This document shows, piece by piece, positions 42,571-49,761 of a stretch of 64,000 nucleotides of DNA. The translations under genes and the position numbers were made by a program. The stretch is from Rhodospirillaceae bacterium (GTDB taxonomy: Bacteria > Pseudomonadota > Alphaproteobacteria > CACIAM-22H2): the NCBI GenBank assembly GCA_022843945.1, contig JALHMR010000011.1, positions 62,001-126,000 on the forward strand, in the 5' to 3' direction. Below the pieces are notes generated by a model. It worked only from the letters and a program-made list of their open reading frames with translations, searched no databases and was not told the origin of the DNA. Numbering within the stretch: the first letter of the stretch is position 1; every line of letters starts with the position of its first letter.

Positions 42571-42678
42571 GCCCTCACCCTTCGAGACGCGGCCGAAGAC
42601 GGCCGCTCCTCAGGGTGAGGGCTTTTTCTTAGTCCTCGTCCTGAGGAGGGCCCTTCTGAGGGCCCGTCTCGAAGGACG
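42571..42678. repeat. Two palindromic repeats between the MscS and BtuF-like genes
   Basis: GCCCTCACCC (from 42571) pairs with GGGTGAGGGC (to 42622), with an inner GGCCG-AAGA-CGGCC stem, followed by TTTTTCTT. A second hairpin of CTGAGGAGGGCCC/TTCTGAGGGCCC type follows. The first looks like a terminator for the + strand, but no gene runs into it from that side. Confidence 0.7.
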
Positions 42679-42680
42679 AA

Positions 42681-43604
42681 TCACGCAGCAGCGCGAACAA
42701 ACGCCGTCCCTTCGTGACCGAAGCGGAAGGTCGCCGGATGCAGCATCTCCGCCAGTATTTCCAGCGAATCGGCCAGCCGCGGGCCGGGGCGGTTGAAGTA
42801 CTGGTTGCCGTCGACCAGCCAGACCTGGTGCTCGCGCACGGCGCGCAAGCGCTGCCATTCCGGCCTGGCGGTCAGGGCCGGCATCTCCTCGCGGGTGCGC
42901 GCGATGTCGAAGCCGCAAGGCAGGACGACGATGACATCGGGGTCGGACGCGACCAGGGCGTCCAGGGTCATCCAGGGCGAATGCTTCCCGGCCTCGCCGA
43001 ACAGGTTCTCCCCGCCGGCCATGGCGACCAGCTCCGGCATCCAGTTGCCTGCCGCCATCAGCGGCTCGATCCACTCGATGCAGGCGACGCGGCGGCGCGG
43101 CAGCTCCGCGGCGCGCAGCGCGATCGTGCTCATGCGGGCTTCCATGCCGGCGACCAGCGCCGCACCCGCGGCAGGACGATCGATCGCCTCGGCCACGCGC
43201 AGGATATCGGCTACGACATCAGCCAACCCGTCGGGCTTGAGCGAGACGATCCGCGGCCGCTGGCCGGTCCAGCTGGCGAGCGCCTCGACCACGTCGTTCT
43301 CCGACACGGCGCAGACCTCGCACTGGGTCTGGGTGACGATGATCTCCGGCGCTAGCGCTCGCAACGCCTCGGCCTCGACCCGGTAGACCGAGAGCGCCTG
43401 CTCGAGTAGCGCCTTGACGTCGCGGTCGATGGCCGCACTCGGCCGGTTGGTGTCGAGCTTGGGCGCGGTGACCGCCGGCAGCGCGGCGACGTCGGGCGGG
43501 AAATCGCATTCGTGGCTGCGCGCCACCAGCCGGTCGCGCGCCCCCAGGGCGCAGACGATCTCGGTGGCGCTGGCCAGCAGCGAGGCGATGCGGGGACCCG
43601 TCAT
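42681..43604 (-). CDS. Cobalamin-binding (BtuF-like) protein without signal peptide
   Basis: A 307-residue TroA/BtuF-fold protein. MTGPRIASLLASATEIVCALG, then LVARSHECDFPPDV near the start and TQTQCEVCAVSE in the middle are typical of the corrinoid/iron-complex binding family, as are GLADVVADILRVAEAI and GGENLFGEAGKHSPWM. The protein has no signal peptide or lipobox, so it looks cytoplasmic, like the solitary members often annotated cobalamin-binding protein. No BtuC or BtuD is near. Binding of B12 is inferred from the family. Confidence 0.75.
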   Translation of the reverse strand: MTGPRIASLLASATEIVCALGARDRLVARSHECDFPPDVAALPAVTAPKLDTNRPSAAIDRDVKALLEQALSVYRVEAEALRALAPEIIVTQTQCEVCAVSENDVVEALASWTGQRPRIVSLKPDGLADVVADILRVAEAIDRPAAGAALVAGMEARMSTIALRAAELPRRRVACIEWIEPLMAAGNWMPELVAMAGGENLFGEAGKHSPWMTLDALVASDPDVIVVLPCGFDIARTREEMPALTARPEWQRLRAVREHQVWLVDGNQYFNRPGPRLADSLEILAEMLHPATFRFGHEGTAFVRAAA

Positions 43605-43633
43605 AGCCTTCGTCTAGCGCTGATTCGCGGCGT

Positions 43634-43665
43634 TTGACAGGGCCAAGCGTGGGCCGCCATATAGG
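43634..43665 (+). promoter_or_regulatory. Candidate promoter of the NMT1-type ABC operon
   Basis: TTGACA (43634-43639) is followed 18-20 bases later by CATATA/TATAGG (43658-43665). It points toward the solute-receptor gene 140 bp downstream, with a palindromic repeat between. Tentative. Confidence 0.35.
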
Positions 43666-43678
43666 GATCAACGAAATC

Positions 43679-43785
43679 ACCTCATGCTGAGGTGCGCCAC
43701 GTCAGTGGCGCCTCGAAGCATGGCCACCCTTCGAGGCTCGCCCTGAAGGGCTCGCACCTCAGGGTGAGGTTGGTTTTAAGGTCAA
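43679..43785. repeat. Palindromic repeat in the leader of the ABC operon
   Basis: CCTCATGCTGAGGTGCGCCA, CGTCAGTGGCGCCTCGAAGC, then ACCCTTCGAGGCTCGCCCTG and GCTCGCACCTCAGGGTGAGG make several interlocking hairpins. The block lies between the presumed promoter and the solute-receptor gene, so it would be in the mRNA leader. Confidence 0.7.
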
Positions 43786-43807
43786 CAATAACGTTGGGGT
43801 TAACGCC

Positions 43808-44833
43808 ATGATCCTCTCCCGCTTTGCCGGCCTTGCCGCTCTCGTTGCCCTGCTCGCGCTCGACGCGAGCGGCGCACATGCGCAGCAGATGCAGAAGGTC
43901 ACCGTCGGCCTGCTGAAGCTGTCGTCGTCGGGCGCGGTGATGATCGCCAGGGAGAAGGGCTATTTCCGCGAGCAGGGGCTCGACGCCGATCTCAAGTTCT
44001 TCACCGCCGCGCAGCAGGTGCCGGTGGCCGTGACCTCGGGCGACGCCGATTTCGGCGTCACCGGCCTGACCGCGGGCTTCTACAATCTCGCCGGCCGCGG
44101 CGCGCTCAAGATCATCGGCGCCCAGAGCCGCGAGGAGAAGGGCTACCAGCTCAACGCCTACATGGTGACCAACAAGGCGGCCGAGGGCGGCTTCGCCAAT
44201 CTCAAGGATTTCGCCGGCAAGCGCCTGGCGATCACCACGACGGGCTCGACCTTCCACTACTCGATCGGCATCCTCGCCGCGAAATACGGCTTTGACGTCA
44301 AGAGCGTGACCCTGGTGCCGCTGCAGTCGCTGCCCAACATGGCCGCCGCCTTCAAGGGTGCCCAGGTCGACGCGACCATCGCGCCCGTGACCGTGGCGCG
44401 CCAGCTCGAGGCCGAGGGCGCGGGGAAAATCATAGGCTGGGTCGGGGATGAGACGCCGTGGCAGCTCGGCGCCCTGTTCACCAGCCCGAAGCTGATCACC
44501 GAGAAGCGAGCGACGGTCGAGAAGTTCGTGCGCGCCTATGCCAAGGGGGCGCGCGACTATCACCTCGCCTTCAACGCCCGCGATAAAGGGCAAGAGGTGC
44601 GCGGGCCCGGCTACGACGAGGCCATCGCCCTCCTCGCCAAGTCGCTGGAGCAGCCGGTCGAGCGCGTGCGCGTCGGCCTGCCCTATGTCGATCCCGAGGC
44701 GCGGCTCAATGTCGGCGACGTCTACAACCAGGTGGCGTTCTGGCAGAGCGTGGCGTTGGTCGACCGCACCGTGGACGCCAAGGCGATCCTCGACCTCTCC
44801 TTCGTCAAGGGCCACTTCAACCTGCCGAAGTGA
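43808..44833 (+). CDS. NMT1/SsuA-type ABC solute-binding protein
   Basis: A 341-residue precursor with signal peptide LAALVALLALDASGAHAQ. The mature start VTVGLLKLSSSGAVMIAREKGYFREQGLD is the family hallmark, with DFGVTGLTAGFYNLAGRG and GSTFHYSIGILAAKYG later. Such receptors bind sulfonates, nitrate, thiamine precursors or aromatic acids in the periplasm. It heads an operon with an ATPase and a permease. The three hairpins after its stop may keep receptor mRNA levels above those of the other subunits. Confidence 0.88.
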   Translation: MILSRFAGLAALVALLALDASGAHAQQMQKVTVGLLKLSSSGAVMIAREKGYFREQGLDADLKFFTAAQQVPVAVTSGDADFGVTGLTAGFYNLAGRGALKIIGAQSREEKGYQLNAYMVTNKAAEGGFANLKDFAGKRLAITTTGSTFHYSIGILAAKYGFDVKSVTLVPLQSLPNMAAAFKGAQVDATIAPVTVARQLEAEGAGKIIGWVGDETPWQLGALFTSPKLITEKRATVEKFVRAYAKGARDYHLAFNARDKGQEVRGPGYDEAIALLAKSLEQPVERVRVGLPYVDPEARLNVGDVYNQVAFWQSVALVDRTVDAKAILDLSFVKGHFNLPK

Positions 44834-44935
44834 CCATACAGTGGCGCAACGCGCCATCTGTATGGTCATCACCGGGCCTGACCCGGTGATCCATGGCGCC
44901 GCGTCGCGATGGATGCCCGGATCAAGTCCGGGCAT
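44832..44935 (+). repeat. Three consecutive hairpins between receptor and ATPase genes
   Basis: Hairpin 1 GACCATACAGTGGCGC-AAC-GCGCCA-T-CTGTATGGTC (44832-44867) overlaps the receptor stop; hairpin 2 ATCACCGGG/CCCGGTGAT (44868-44890); hairpin 3 ATGCCCGGA/TCCGGGCAT (44913-44935). All stems are perfect apart from one bulge. They fill the 123-bp gap inside the operon. Confidence 0.85.
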
Positions 44936-44956
44936 GACATTTAGAGAGAACCTGCC

Positions 44957-45730
44957 GTGGAACTGATCGTCCAGGGGATCAGCCACCGCTACGGCGACAT
45001 CGTCGCGCTCGACGGCATCGACCTCGAGGTGCGCGAGGGCGAGACCTTGGCGCTGATCGGCCCGTCGGGCTGCGGCAAGTCGACCCTGCTCGGCATCATG
45101 GGCGGCATCCTGGCGCCGAGCGCCGGCAGCGTGCTGGTCCGGGGCGCGGTGCCGGCCGGCTCGCTCAATCCGCAGACCTATATCTTCCAGGACTTCGCGC
45201 TGCTGCCCTGGCGCACGGTCGAGGGCAATATAGCGCTGGCCCTGGAGCATCACGGCCTGCCGGCAGCCGAGTGCCAGGCGCGGATCGCCGATGTGCTGGC
45301 CCGCACCGGCCTCGCCGAGTTCCGCCAGGCCTTTCCCAAGCAGCTGTCCGGCGGCATGCGCCAGCGCGTCGGCATCGCCCGGGCACTGGCGGTCAAGCCG
45401 GCGATCCTGCTGATGGACGAGCCGCTCTCGGCCCTCGATGCCCAGACGCGCGAGCTGCTGATGGAGGATTTCCTGGCGCTCTGGCTGCGCGAGCGCATCA
45501 CAGCGGTCTACGTGACGCATAACCTGCAGGAGGCGTTGCGCCTGGCCGACCGGGTCTGCGTGCTCTCGCGCCGGCCGGGGCGGGTGCGCGAGATCGTCTC
45601 GATCGACATGCCGCAGGCCGAGCGTGTCACACCCGCGGCGCAGGCGCATCTTGCCGGCCTGCACGACCGGCTGTGGCGCCTGATCAAGGCCGAGGCGCAG
45701 GTCGCCGAGCGCGAGGTTGTCGATGTCTGA
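44957..45730 (+). CDS. ABC transporter ATPase (SsuB/TauB type)
   Basis: A 257-residue ATPase. Walker [10 protein letters not shown] near residue 38, Q-loop FQDFALLPWRTVEGN, signature LSGGMRQRVGIARAL, Walker B ILLMDEPLSALD and the H-loop VYVTHNLQEAL are all intact. The sequence is of the nitrate/sulfonate/taurine type. It drives the permease encoded next; the stop overlaps the permease start by 8 bp. Confidence 0.93.
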   Translation: MELIVQGISHRYGDIVALDGIDLEVREGETLALIGPSGCGKSTLLGIMGGILAPSAGSVLVRGAVPAGSLNPQTYIFQDFALLPWRTVEGNIALALEHHGLPAAECQARIADVLARTGLAEFRQAFPKQLSGGMRQRVGIARALAVKPAILLMDEPLSALDAQTRELLMEDFLALWLRERITAVYVTHNLQEALRLADRVCVLSRRPGRVREIVSIDMPQAERVTPAAQAHLAGLHDRLWRLIKAEAQVAEREVVDV

Positions 45731-46511
45731 AGCGCGGCCGGTCACCTTCCGCGGCGGCGGCTTCGTCGTCGTGCCCAAGAAGGGCGCCGCCCTCGTCGCC
45801 TTCGTTGGTCTGATCGCGCTCTGGGAAGTCTCGGTGCGCTTCGGCTGGATCAGCCCGATCTTTTTGCCGTCACCGACCAGCGTCGTCGAAGCCTTCTGGG
45901 AACTCGCGGTCAGCGGCACCTTGTGGCTGCATATCGGGCAGTCGCTCAAGCGCCTGCTCGGCGGCTGGACGCTGGGCACGGTCGGCGGGCTGGCCCTGGG
46001 CTTTGCCATCGGCGTGTGGTCGCTGTCGCGCGCCGTCGGCCTGCCGCTGGTCTCGGCGCTGTTTCCCATCCCGAAAATCGCGCTGCTGCCGCTTCTGATT
46101 CTTTGGCTGGGCATCGGCGAGACCTCGAAGGTGGCGACCATCGCCTTGGGCGTCTTCTTCCCCACGGTCATCGCCACCTTCAGCGCCATCGACGGCGTGC
46201 CGCGCAACCTCATCCGCATGGGCCAGAGCTTCAACCTTCCGGCCGCCGACGTGCTGCGCAAGATCGTGCTGCCCGGCGCCCTGCCGGGCATCCTCGCCGG
46301 TTTCCGCATCACCGCCTCGATCGGCCTGATCCTGCTGGTCTCGGCCGAGATGATCGGCGCCGAGCACGGCATCGGCGCCTTCATCCTGCAGGCCGGCAAC
46401 CTGATGCAGACCGACCAGCTGCTGGCCGGCGTGGTCATGCTCTCGGTGCTGGGCCTGCTGATCGGCACCGGCCTCAACCGCCTCGAACGCCGGCTGCTGC
46501 GATGGCGGTAG
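45723..46511 (+). CDS. ABC transporter permease (SsuC/TauC type)
   Basis: The protein has 262 residues from the ATG after GAGG; an in-frame TTG two codons upstream is unlikely. Six membrane helices, with the EAA loop that contacts the ATPase as GVPRNLIRMGQSFNLPAADV, then VLPGALPGILAGFRITAS. FLPSPTSVVEAFWELAVSG at the start is typical of the family. It completes the receptor-ATPase-permease set. The substrate is unknown; the FAD oxidoreductase downstream may act on it. Confidence 0.9.
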   Translation: MSEARPVTFRGGGFVVVPKKGAALVAFVGLIALWEVSVRFGWISPIFLPSPTSVVEAFWELAVSGTLWLHIGQSLKRLLGGWTLGTVGGLALGFAIGVWSLSRAVGLPLVSALFPIPKIALLPLLILWLGIGETSKVATIALGVFFPTVIATFSAIDGVPRNLIRMGQSFNLPAADVLRKIVLPGALPGILAGFRITASIGLILLVSAEMIGAEHGIGAFILQAGNLMQTDQLLAGVVMLSVLGLLIGTGLNRLERRLLRWR

Positions 46512-46565
46512 AGATTTCTGCGATGCTTAAGCCGCGCAGCTCCTATCAGCGGCGGGCGGTGTAAT

Positions 46566-46763
46566 TTGCGTTGGCGTTGGCCATGGCCGCCTCCCAGCCG
46601 AGGAGACATTCTCGCCATCGTCGTCGCGGTGGCAGTCTTGGCCGTCCTCGGCGTGTCGATCTCGTATCCTGAGAGGCGGGTTAACTGGGGATTTGGACCA
46701 GAGTGGCTTTGCAACAGAATCGCGCTAGGCGATCTGGTTTGCGTTAAGAAGCCCACTCCATAG
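46566..46763 (+). CDS. Small membrane protein with conserved C-terminal Cys pair
   Basis: A 65-residue protein with a TTG start. One membrane helix (DILAIVVAVAVLAVLGVSI) is followed by the short outside tail NWGFGPEWLCNRIALGDLVC, then VKKP. The pattern GFGPxWxC...VCxK recurs in small proteins of Rhizobiales that I recall as hypothetical. The two Cys could form a disulfide in the periplasm. Located between the ABC permease and the FAD oxidoreductase, with no clear link to either. Confidence 0.6.
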   Translation: MRWRWPWPPPSRGDILAIVVAVAVLAVLGVSISYPERRVNWGFGPEWLCNRIALGDLVCVKKPTP

Positions 46764-46773
46764 AAGCGCTGGC

Positions 46774-48069
46774 ATGGCGATAGATATTCCGCCCACCCGA
46801 ATCACTCGCCGTTTAGGTGACGCACCGGCAAAGCGTCTGTCGGCCGATTTTTGCGTGCTGGGCTCCGGCATCTCCGGCATCTCGGCCGCGCTCGAGGCCG
46901 CCCAGCTCGGCCGGCGCGTGGTGCTGGTCGATTCAGGCCCGCAGCTCGGCGGCCAGTCGACCGGCTCGATCATCGGCACCTTCTGCGGCCTCTATGCCAA
47001 CGGCCCGAACCCCAGGCTGGTGACGCATGGCATTGCCGAGACGCTCTTGCGCGACCTCAAGGCGACGGGCGACGCCTTCGAGCGGGTGAGCCAGCGCAAC
47101 ACGGTCATAGTCATGTACCGCGTGGCCGCACTTCAGCGCTGGATCGAGGAGGCGGTGCGCCAGGCGAAGATCGACGTGGTGCTCAGCGCCAATCTCACCA
47201 GCGTACAGCGCGCCGGGCGGCGGATCGCGGCGCTGGAGCTGGCCACGCGCTACGGCGCGATGGAGGTGACCGCCACCGGCTTCGTCGATGCCTCGGGCGA
47301 CGCCGCACTCGCCTGGACCGCCGGCCTGTCGTGCCGCGAGGCCACCGCGCCGGTCTTCGGCACGGTGATGTGCACGCTCGAAGGGGCGGATCACGCGGCG
47401 CTCAACGCCATGGGGCTGGCCGCCATCCACCAGCGGCTGGAACAGAAGGCCGCGCAGTATGGCCTGGTGCGCCACGACGGCTTCGTCTTCGCGCCCCCTC
47501 AGGGGGACGAGGTGCTGGTCAACATGACGCACATTGAAACACCGCTGGACGCGGTGGGCATGAGTCGAACGCTTCTCGACGGCCGGGCCCAGGTCGATGC
47601 GCTGCTCGTTTTCCTGCGTGCCGAGTTCCCGCCGGTCTTCGGCAAGGCGCGCGTCCGTGCTTACGGATTGCCCGGCATCCGCCAGACCCGGGGCATCGTC
47701 GGCGCCTATCAGCTCTTGCTCGACGACGTGCGGCAGGAGAAGCGCTTTCCCGACACCATCGCCCGCTGCTCCTGGCCGGTCGAGTTCCACGACCGCGCCG
47801 AAGGCGTCCACTGGGAGCAGTTCGGCGACGACCACATGCACTACGTCCCCTTGCGCAGCCTGGTCCACGCGGAAGCCGACAACCTGGTCGCCGCCGGGCG
47901 CTGCATCGACGCCGATCCGGTGGCGCTGTCCTCGGTGCGGGTCATGGGGCCCTGTATCGCCATGGGGGCGGCCGCGGCCCATGCGCTCGATCTTGCCGGC
48001 TCGGGGTCGGCGCATCAGGTGGATATCGCGGCGCTGCAGAAGCGGCTGAAGGCCAATCTCGAAGACTAA
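46774..48069 (+). CDS. FAD-dependent oxidoreductase
   Basis: A 431-residue protein with an N-terminal Rossmann FAD site, ADFCVLGSGISGISAALEAA, and RRVVLVDSGPQLGGQSTGS, the FAD_oxidored type related to succinate-dehydrogenase/fumarate-reductase-like flavoproteins. DASGDAALAWTAGL near residue 175 and GRCIDADPVALSSVRVMG, then CIAMGAAAAHA near the end are the rest of the family pattern. No signal peptide, so cytoplasmic. The substrate is probably an organic acid or other compound brought in by the ABC transporter upstream, but that is only a guess. Confidence 0.82.
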   Translation: MAIDIPPTRITRRLGDAPAKRLSADFCVLGSGISGISAALEAAQLGRRVVLVDSGPQLGGQSTGSIIGTFCGLYANGPNPRLVTHGIAETLLRDLKATGDAFERVSQRNTVIVMYRVAALQRWIEEAVRQAKIDVVLSANLTSVQRAGRRIAALELATRYGAMEVTATGFVDASGDAALAWTAGLSCREATAPVFGTVMCTLEGADHAALNAMGLAAIHQRLEQKAAQYGLVRHDGFVFAPPQGDEVLVNMTHIETPLDAVGMSRTLLDGRAQVDALLVFLRAEFPPVFGKARVRAYGLPGIRQTRGIVGAYQLLLDDVRQEKRFPDTIARCSWPVEFHDRAEGVHWEQFGDDHMHYVPLRSLVHAEADNLVAAGRCIDADPVALSSVRVMGPCIAMGAAAAHALDLAGSGSAHQVDIAALQKRLKANLED

Positions 48070-48077
48070 GGATAATC

Positions 48078-48259
48078 GTCACCCCGGCGAAAGCCGGGGC
48101 CCAGTCTTCATAAGAAAAACCTCATGCTGAGGAGCGCCGCTTCCGAGCGGCGCGTCTCGAAGCATGACGGCTCCTCACCCTTCGAGGCTCGCTTACGCTC
48201 GCACCTCAGGGTGAGGCCGTTTTTTTATGGGACTGGACCCCGGCTTTCGCCGGGGTGAC
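48078..48259. repeat. Composite nested palindromic element
   Basis: Outer arms GTCACCCCGGCGAAAGCCGG, GGCCCAGTC (48078-48106) and GACTGGACCCCGGCTTTCGC, CGGGGTGAC (48231-48259) match as an inverted repeat in 28 of 29 positions. Between them lies a second repeat of the other family (CCTCATGCTGAGGAGCGCCG, then CCTTCGAGGCTCGC and CTCGCACCTCAGGGTGAGG). It occupies most of the 274 bp between the FAD oxidoreductase and the molybdopterin oxidoreductase genes. Confidence 0.85.
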
Positions 48260-48343
48260 GATCTGATTTGTTGTGCCCCGCCTCGCGAAGCTGTGACCAG
48301 GGCCGGGATACCCGTTAGCGCGCTGGCACCCTATATTCCCGGC

Positions 48344-49012
48344 ATGCCCAACGACGACGACATCCTCGGCTCGGTCAAACCCAAGCTGGTCGAGAGCAAG
48401 CAGAAATGGGCCCGCGAGGGCCGGCTGCTGACCGGCACCACGGCCGATCCGGCGGTGCGCCTGCCGCCGGGCCAGCGCGAGGTGAAGAACTGGCCGGTGC
48501 TCGATCTCGGCGTGCAGCCGCCGATCGACACCGACAAGTGGCGCCTGGCGGTGGGCGGCATGGTCGAGAACCCGGTGGTCTGGAACTGGGCCGACTTCAA
48601 CGCCCAGCCGCAGGCCCGCCGGCAGTCCGACATCCACTGCGTCACCGCCTGGTCGCGCTTCGACAACACCTGGGACGGTGTGGCGGCGCAGCACCTGCTG
48701 GACATCGTCAAGCCGACGCGCGAGGCCAAGTTCGTCGTCCAGCATTCCTATGACGGCTACACGACGAACGTGCCGCTGGAGTTGTTTGCTGCCGAAGCAA
48801 CCATCCTGGCCACGCGCTGGGAGGGCCAGCCGATCAGCCGGGAGCATGGCGGGCCGATGCGCCTGATCCTGCCGCGCCTCTATTTATGGAAGAGCGCCAA
48901 GTGGCTGCGCCGCCTCGAATTCATCAACCGCGACCGCCCCGGCTACTGGGAGGAGCGCGGCTATCACAACCTGGGCGATCCCTGGCTCGAGCAGCGCTAT
49001 AGTCAGACCTGA
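48344..49012 (+). CDS. Molybdopterin-dependent oxidoreductase (sulfite-oxidase fold)
   Basis: A 222-residue protein containing just the Mo-pterin domain of the sulfite oxidase family. C99 in SDIHCVTAWSRFDNTWDG is the molybdenum-ligating cysteine. Further blocks are LPPGQREVKNWPVLDLG at the start, WRLAVGGMVENPVVWNW, and HGGPMRLILPRLYLWKSAKW. No signal peptide is visible, unlike MsrP (YedY). The ATG was chosen at MPNDDD; the region upstream is a palindromic repeat. The electron acceptor is unknown. The stop overlaps an ATG of the glutathione peroxidase gene (TGATG). Confidence 0.87.
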   Translation: MPNDDDILGSVKPKLVESKQKWAREGRLLTGTTADPAVRLPPGQREVKNWPVLDLGVQPPIDTDKWRLAVGGMVENPVVWNWADFNAQPQARRQSDIHCVTAWSRFDNTWDGVAAQHLLDIVKPTREAKFVVQHSYDGYTTNVPLELFAAEATILATRWEGQPISREHGGPMRLILPRLYLWKSAKWLRRLEFINRDRPGYWEERGYHNLGDPWLEQRYSQT

Positions 49013-49035
49013 TGGCCGGTGACTGGAGACTGAGC

Positions 49036-49641
49036 ATGATGAAACGGCGGGGGCTGCTGACGGCGTTCCTGGCGGTGGCGACGGGTGTGGCCACGCTCAA
49101 GGACGTGTTTTCCCCGGCGCAGGCTGCCACCCTGCCCAGGGACCGGAAGCGGAGGACCAGCATGACGGGCCATGATTTCGAGTTCGTGTCGATCGACGGC
49201 GACAAGCTTGCCCTCAGCGCCTGGAAGGGCAAGCCGGTGCTGGTGATCAACACCGCCTCGTTCTGCGGCTACACGCGGCAGTACGAGGGCATGGAGGCGC
49301 TGTGGCGCCGCTACAAGGATCGCGGCCTGGTCATGCTCGCCGTGCCGTCGAACGATTTCGGCGGCCAGGAGCCGGGCACAGCGGCCGAGATCAAGACCTT
49401 CTGCGAGACCTACGACGTGTCTTTCCCGCTGTCGCAGAAGGAGGCGGTGATCGGCGCCACGGCGCACCCGTTCTACCGCTGGGTGGTCTCGGAGCTGGGC
49501 GAGGACGCCGCGCCGAAGTGGAACTTCCACAAGTACCTGATCGACGGCGAAGGAATGCTGGTCGGCGCCTGGCCGTCACGCGTCACGCCGGAGTCCAAGG
49601 AAATCACCGACGCGGTCGAAGGCGCGCTGCCCAAGAGCTGA
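49036..49641 (+). CDS. Glutathione peroxidase family protein, exported
   Basis: The protein has 201 residues from the ATG that follows GGAG by 7 bases; an ATG at 49012 overlaps the upstream stop and adds 8 residues. It starts MMKRRGLLTAFLAVATGVAT, a signal peptide. C77 in INTASFCGYT is the peroxidatic cysteine, VPSNDFGGQEPG carries the Gln and KWNFHKYLIDGEG the Trp and Asn of the tetrad. It reduces hydroperoxides, probably with thioredoxin, in the periplasm. It is coupled to the molybdopterin enzyme. Confidence 0.9.
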   Translation: MMKRRGLLTAFLAVATGVATLKDVFSPAQAATLPRDRKRRTSMTGHDFEFVSIDGDKLALSAWKGKPVLVINTASFCGYTRQYEGMEALWRRYKDRGLVMLAVPSNDFGGQEPGTAAEIKTFCETYDVSFPLSQKEAVIGATAHPFYRWVVSELGEDAAPKWNFHKYLIDGEGMLVGAWPSRVTPESKEITDAVEGALPKS

Positions 49642-49674
49642 CGGCTCCGCGATCTCGCCCCGGAGCGATCGCGC

Positions 49675-49710
49675 GTAGACAAATGTCTATAGACAAATTG
49701 AACGCTGGAA
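49675..49710. promoter_or_regulatory. Conserved operator/promoter block of nuclease copy B
   Basis: GTAGACAAATGTCTATAGAC, then AAATTGAACGCTGGAA. It contains TAGACA-AA-TGTCTA and, overlapping, the perfect 12-bp palindrome TGTCTATAGACA, so three half-sites in a row. Nearly the same block precedes copy A at 34979-35012. Confidence 0.75.
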
Positions 49711-49736
49711 TTGCGGCCCCGGCGGCCTATCTGTGT

Positions 49737-49753
49737 CCAGACAAACCGTCTGG
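49737..49753. promoter_or_regulatory. Palindrome before nuclease copy B
   Basis: CCAGAC-AAACC-GTCTGG, perfect 6-bp arms, 8 bases before the start codon; in the same place as the AGACG/CGTCT palindrome of copy A. Confidence 0.6.
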
Positions 49754-49761
49754 AGCCTGCC

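Noticed and set aside
43605-43807. Cobalamin riboswitch before the BtuF-like gene or the ABC operon
   Set aside because: No B12-box-like sequence was found; the space holds a palindromic repeat and a possible promoter.
43682-46756. A 1024-codon open frame on the minus strand
   Set aside because: Antisense to the ABC receptor, ATPase and permease genes, which have full family motifs. The translation shows no domain.
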